Below the pieces are notes generated by a model. The model saw only the letters and a program-made list of their open reading frames with translations, was not told where the DNA came from and ran no database searches. The translations under genes were made by a program, and so were the position numbers. From Methanobacteriota archaeon (lineage in GTDB: Archaea; Thermoplasmatota; DTKX01; VGTL01): a DNA stretch of 45,333 nucleotides. Positions 44,025-45,333 of the stretch are shown here, piece after piece. The stretch is from assembly GCA_016874675.1 (NCBI GenBank), contig VGTL01000018.1:1-45333 (forward strand), given 5' to 3'. Every line of letters begins with the position of its first letter. Position 1 is the stretch's first letter.

Positions 44025-44980
44025 CCGTGCTCGTCTTCTCCGAGCAGGTCCCGACCGGAAACGAGCTCCTGGCGAAGGCGCGGGAGATGGCGCCCGTTCT
44101 CGGTGGCCAGGTCATCGCGCTCGCCTACCCGGGGAGCCCCGGTCCGGAGGGCTTCTACAAGCGCGGCGCGGACCGGGTCATCGTCCCGGAGAGCCCCCAT
44201 CTCGCCGGCGATGTCCCGCTCGCCGAGAACTACTCCGCGATCCTCCACCAGCTATGCGAGGAGCACAAGCCGTCGGTCGTACTGGTGGGCTCCACCCGGT
44301 GGGGAAAGGAGGTGGCGGCCCGCCTGGCCGGCCTGCTCGGGTGCGGCTGCGCCCTGGACTGCACCTCCGTGAGCCTGGACGCCGGAAAGACGCTCACGGT
44401 CGAGAGGCTGGTCCTGGGCGGCAACGCCATGTCCTCCGAGCAGATGGCCAAGCTCCCGGCGGTGCTCACGGTCCCGGCCAAGGTGATACCCTGCCTCCCG
44501 GAAGCGGCCTCCCCGGGCGGGCAGGTGGAGCGCAAGAGTTTCGAACTGGCCCCGCCCAGGGCGGCCTCCCTCAAGGTAACGCCCCGGGAGGTCTCCGGGG
44601 TCAAGCTGGACACCGCCCAGGTGGTGGTCTCGATGGGCCGGGGCGTCAAGGCCAAGGAGGACATCCGAATCATCTCGGAGCTGGCGAGGGCGCTCAACGG
44701 CGAGCTGGGCTGCACCCGGCCCATCGCCGCCGACCTCAAGTGGCTTCCAAAGGAGCACTGGGTGGGCCTCTCCGGGACCAAGGTCAAGCCCCGGGTCTAC
44801 GTCGCGGTCGGCATATCCGGCCAGATACAGCACATCGCCGGCATGAGGGACTCGGCGCTCATCGTGGCCATCAACAAGGACAAGGACGCCCCGATCTTCA
44901 AGGCCGCCGACTTCGGGATAATCGGGGACCTCTACAAGGTCGTGCCCGAGATCATGAACCAGCTGAAGACCTGCAAGTGA
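44021..44980 (+). CDS. etfA: Electron transfer flavoprotein, alpha subunit
   Basis: This 319-residue subunit has an N-terminal nucleotide-binding-like domain and the C-terminal FAD domain. The FAD domain shows TRPIAADLKWLPKEHWVGLSG, VYVAVGISGQIQHIAGM and INKDKDAPIFKAADFGIIGD, the standard flavin-contact stretches. Thr stands where many family members have Ser in the SRP motif, a mild change. There is no N-terminal ferredoxin domain, unlike some archaeal EtfA proteins. Whether this ETF bifurcates electrons cannot be judged from these motifs alone. The gene overlaps etfB by four nt, and an octamer repeat array starts four nt after its stop codon. Confidence 0.95.
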   Translation: MTVLVFSEQVPTGNELLAKAREMAPVLGGQVIALAYPGSPGPEGFYKRGADRVIVPESPHLAGDVPLAENYSAILHQLCEEHKPSVVLVGSTRWGKEVAARLAGLLGCGCALDCTSVSLDAGKTLTVERLVLGGNAMSSEQMAKLPAVLTVPAKVIPCLPEAASPGGQVERKSFELAPPRAASLKVTPREVSGVKLDTAQVVVSMGRGVKAKEDIRIISELARALNGELGCTRPIAADLKWLPKEHWVGLSGTKVKPRVYVAVGISGQIQHIAGMRDSALIVAINKDKDAPIFKAADFGIIGDLYKVVPEIMNQLKTCK

Positions 44981-44983
44981 GGG

Positions 44984-45293
44984 AAAGGCAGGAAGGGAGG
45001 GATAGGCAGCGGGCAGCAGTGGGGTAGAAAGGGAGCAGGCAGCAGGGCAGCAAGGCAGCAGGGCAGCAAGGGAGGGGGGAAGGCAGCAAGGCAGCAGGGC
45101 AGCAAGGGAGGGGGGAAGGCAGCAAGGCAGCAAGGCAGCAGGGCAGCAAGGGAGCAAGGGGACGACCGGTCGTTCCTTTTCCCCTGCTGCCTTGCTCCCT
45201 TGCTGCCCTGCTGCCTTGCTGCCCTGCTCCCTTCCCTTGCTGCCTTGCTCCCTTGCTGCCTTCCCTTGTTCCCTTCCTGCCTTGCTGCCTTGC
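44984..45293. repeat. Octamer inverted array L
   Basis: The left arm (about 44984-45158) mixes GGCAGCAA, GGGAGGGGGG and GGCAGCGG units. The core reads GGGGACGACCGGTCGTTCC, with the perfect 12-bp palindrome ACGACCGGTCGT. The right arm (about 45180-45292) repeats TTGCTGCC and TTGCTCCC. It begins four nt after the etfA stop and fills the window's right end. No gene is seen after it. Confidence 0.9.
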
Positions 45294-45333
45294 CGCCCCC
45301 TTTGAATCAGGCGCGGTCCCCGGCGCGCCTGCG

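Overview
The window is GC-rich chromosomal DNA that reads as archaeal. The signs are A/T-rich TATA-like boxes about 27 nt upstream of several start codons, which implies leaderless or very short-leader mRNAs; a tRNA-Val gene with no encoded CCA; a mix of ATG, GTG and TTG starts; and archaeal families such as IorAB, RecA/KaiC-type ATPases, a beta-CASP nuclease-like protein, a DUF5678-like protein and large membrane-anchored PKD, CARDB and FG-GAP surface proteins. A mesophilic euryarchaeal lineage such as a GC-rich Thermoplasmatota member is my best guess. That is an inference; there is no rRNA or ribosomal protein gene here to settle it.

Layout. (1) 0.3-5.9 kb, plus strand: three secreted or membrane proteins, a tiny membrane protein and a two-domain winged-helix regulator. 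(2) 6.0-15.3 kb, minus strand: a small hypothetical protein, a 1256-residue membrane-anchored subtilisin, a DUF5678-like protein, a DASS-type anion/sodium symporter and the indolepyruvate:ferredoxin oxidoreductase pair iorA-iorB. (3) 15.7-26.4 kb, plus strand: a metallo-beta-lactamase/rhodanese fusion, a ferritin-like protein, a DUF255 (thioredoxin/glucosidase-like) protein, a clostripain-type surface protease, an ABC-F ATPase and a radical SAM protein. (4) 26.65 kb, minus strand: tRNA-Val(GAC). (5) 27-41.5 kb, plus strand: a giant receptor-like protein (14 FG-GAP repeats, one membrane span, cytoplasmic helical repeats, zinc ribbon), a RecA-like ATPase, a long coiled coil fused to a KaiC-like domain, a PKD lipoprotein, a protein with a nuclease-like N-terminus and an acidic protein with a zinc ribbon at each end. 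(6) 41.7-43.0 kb, minus strand: a zinc-ribbon protein overlapping a beta-CASP-like nuclease gene. (7) 43.2-45.0 kb, plus strand: electron transfer flavoprotein beta and alpha.

Biology inferred from the genes: two large cell-surface proteases would make peptides; IorAB would oxidise aryl pyruvates from aromatic amino acids and reduce ferredoxin; EtfAB would carry electrons from a dehydrogenase not in this window. The persulfide dioxygenase-like and ferritin-like genes suggest handling of sulfane sulfur, iron or peroxide. This is a picture of a protein-degrading heterotroph.

The most unusual thing here is not a gene. At least thirteen intergenic gaps carry arrays of 7- or 8-bp units (GGCGCAA or GGCAGCAA) whose reverse complement is repeated on the far side of a short core, so each full element is a giant imperfect hairpin. 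Nine of the thirteen start within about 30 nt of a stop codon. Several octamer elements share a core related to GACGACGGTTCGTTCC, found in both orientations. One half element lies inside the 3' end of iorA, where it encodes the protein's last ~20 residues and probably supplies the ribosome-binding site of iorB.
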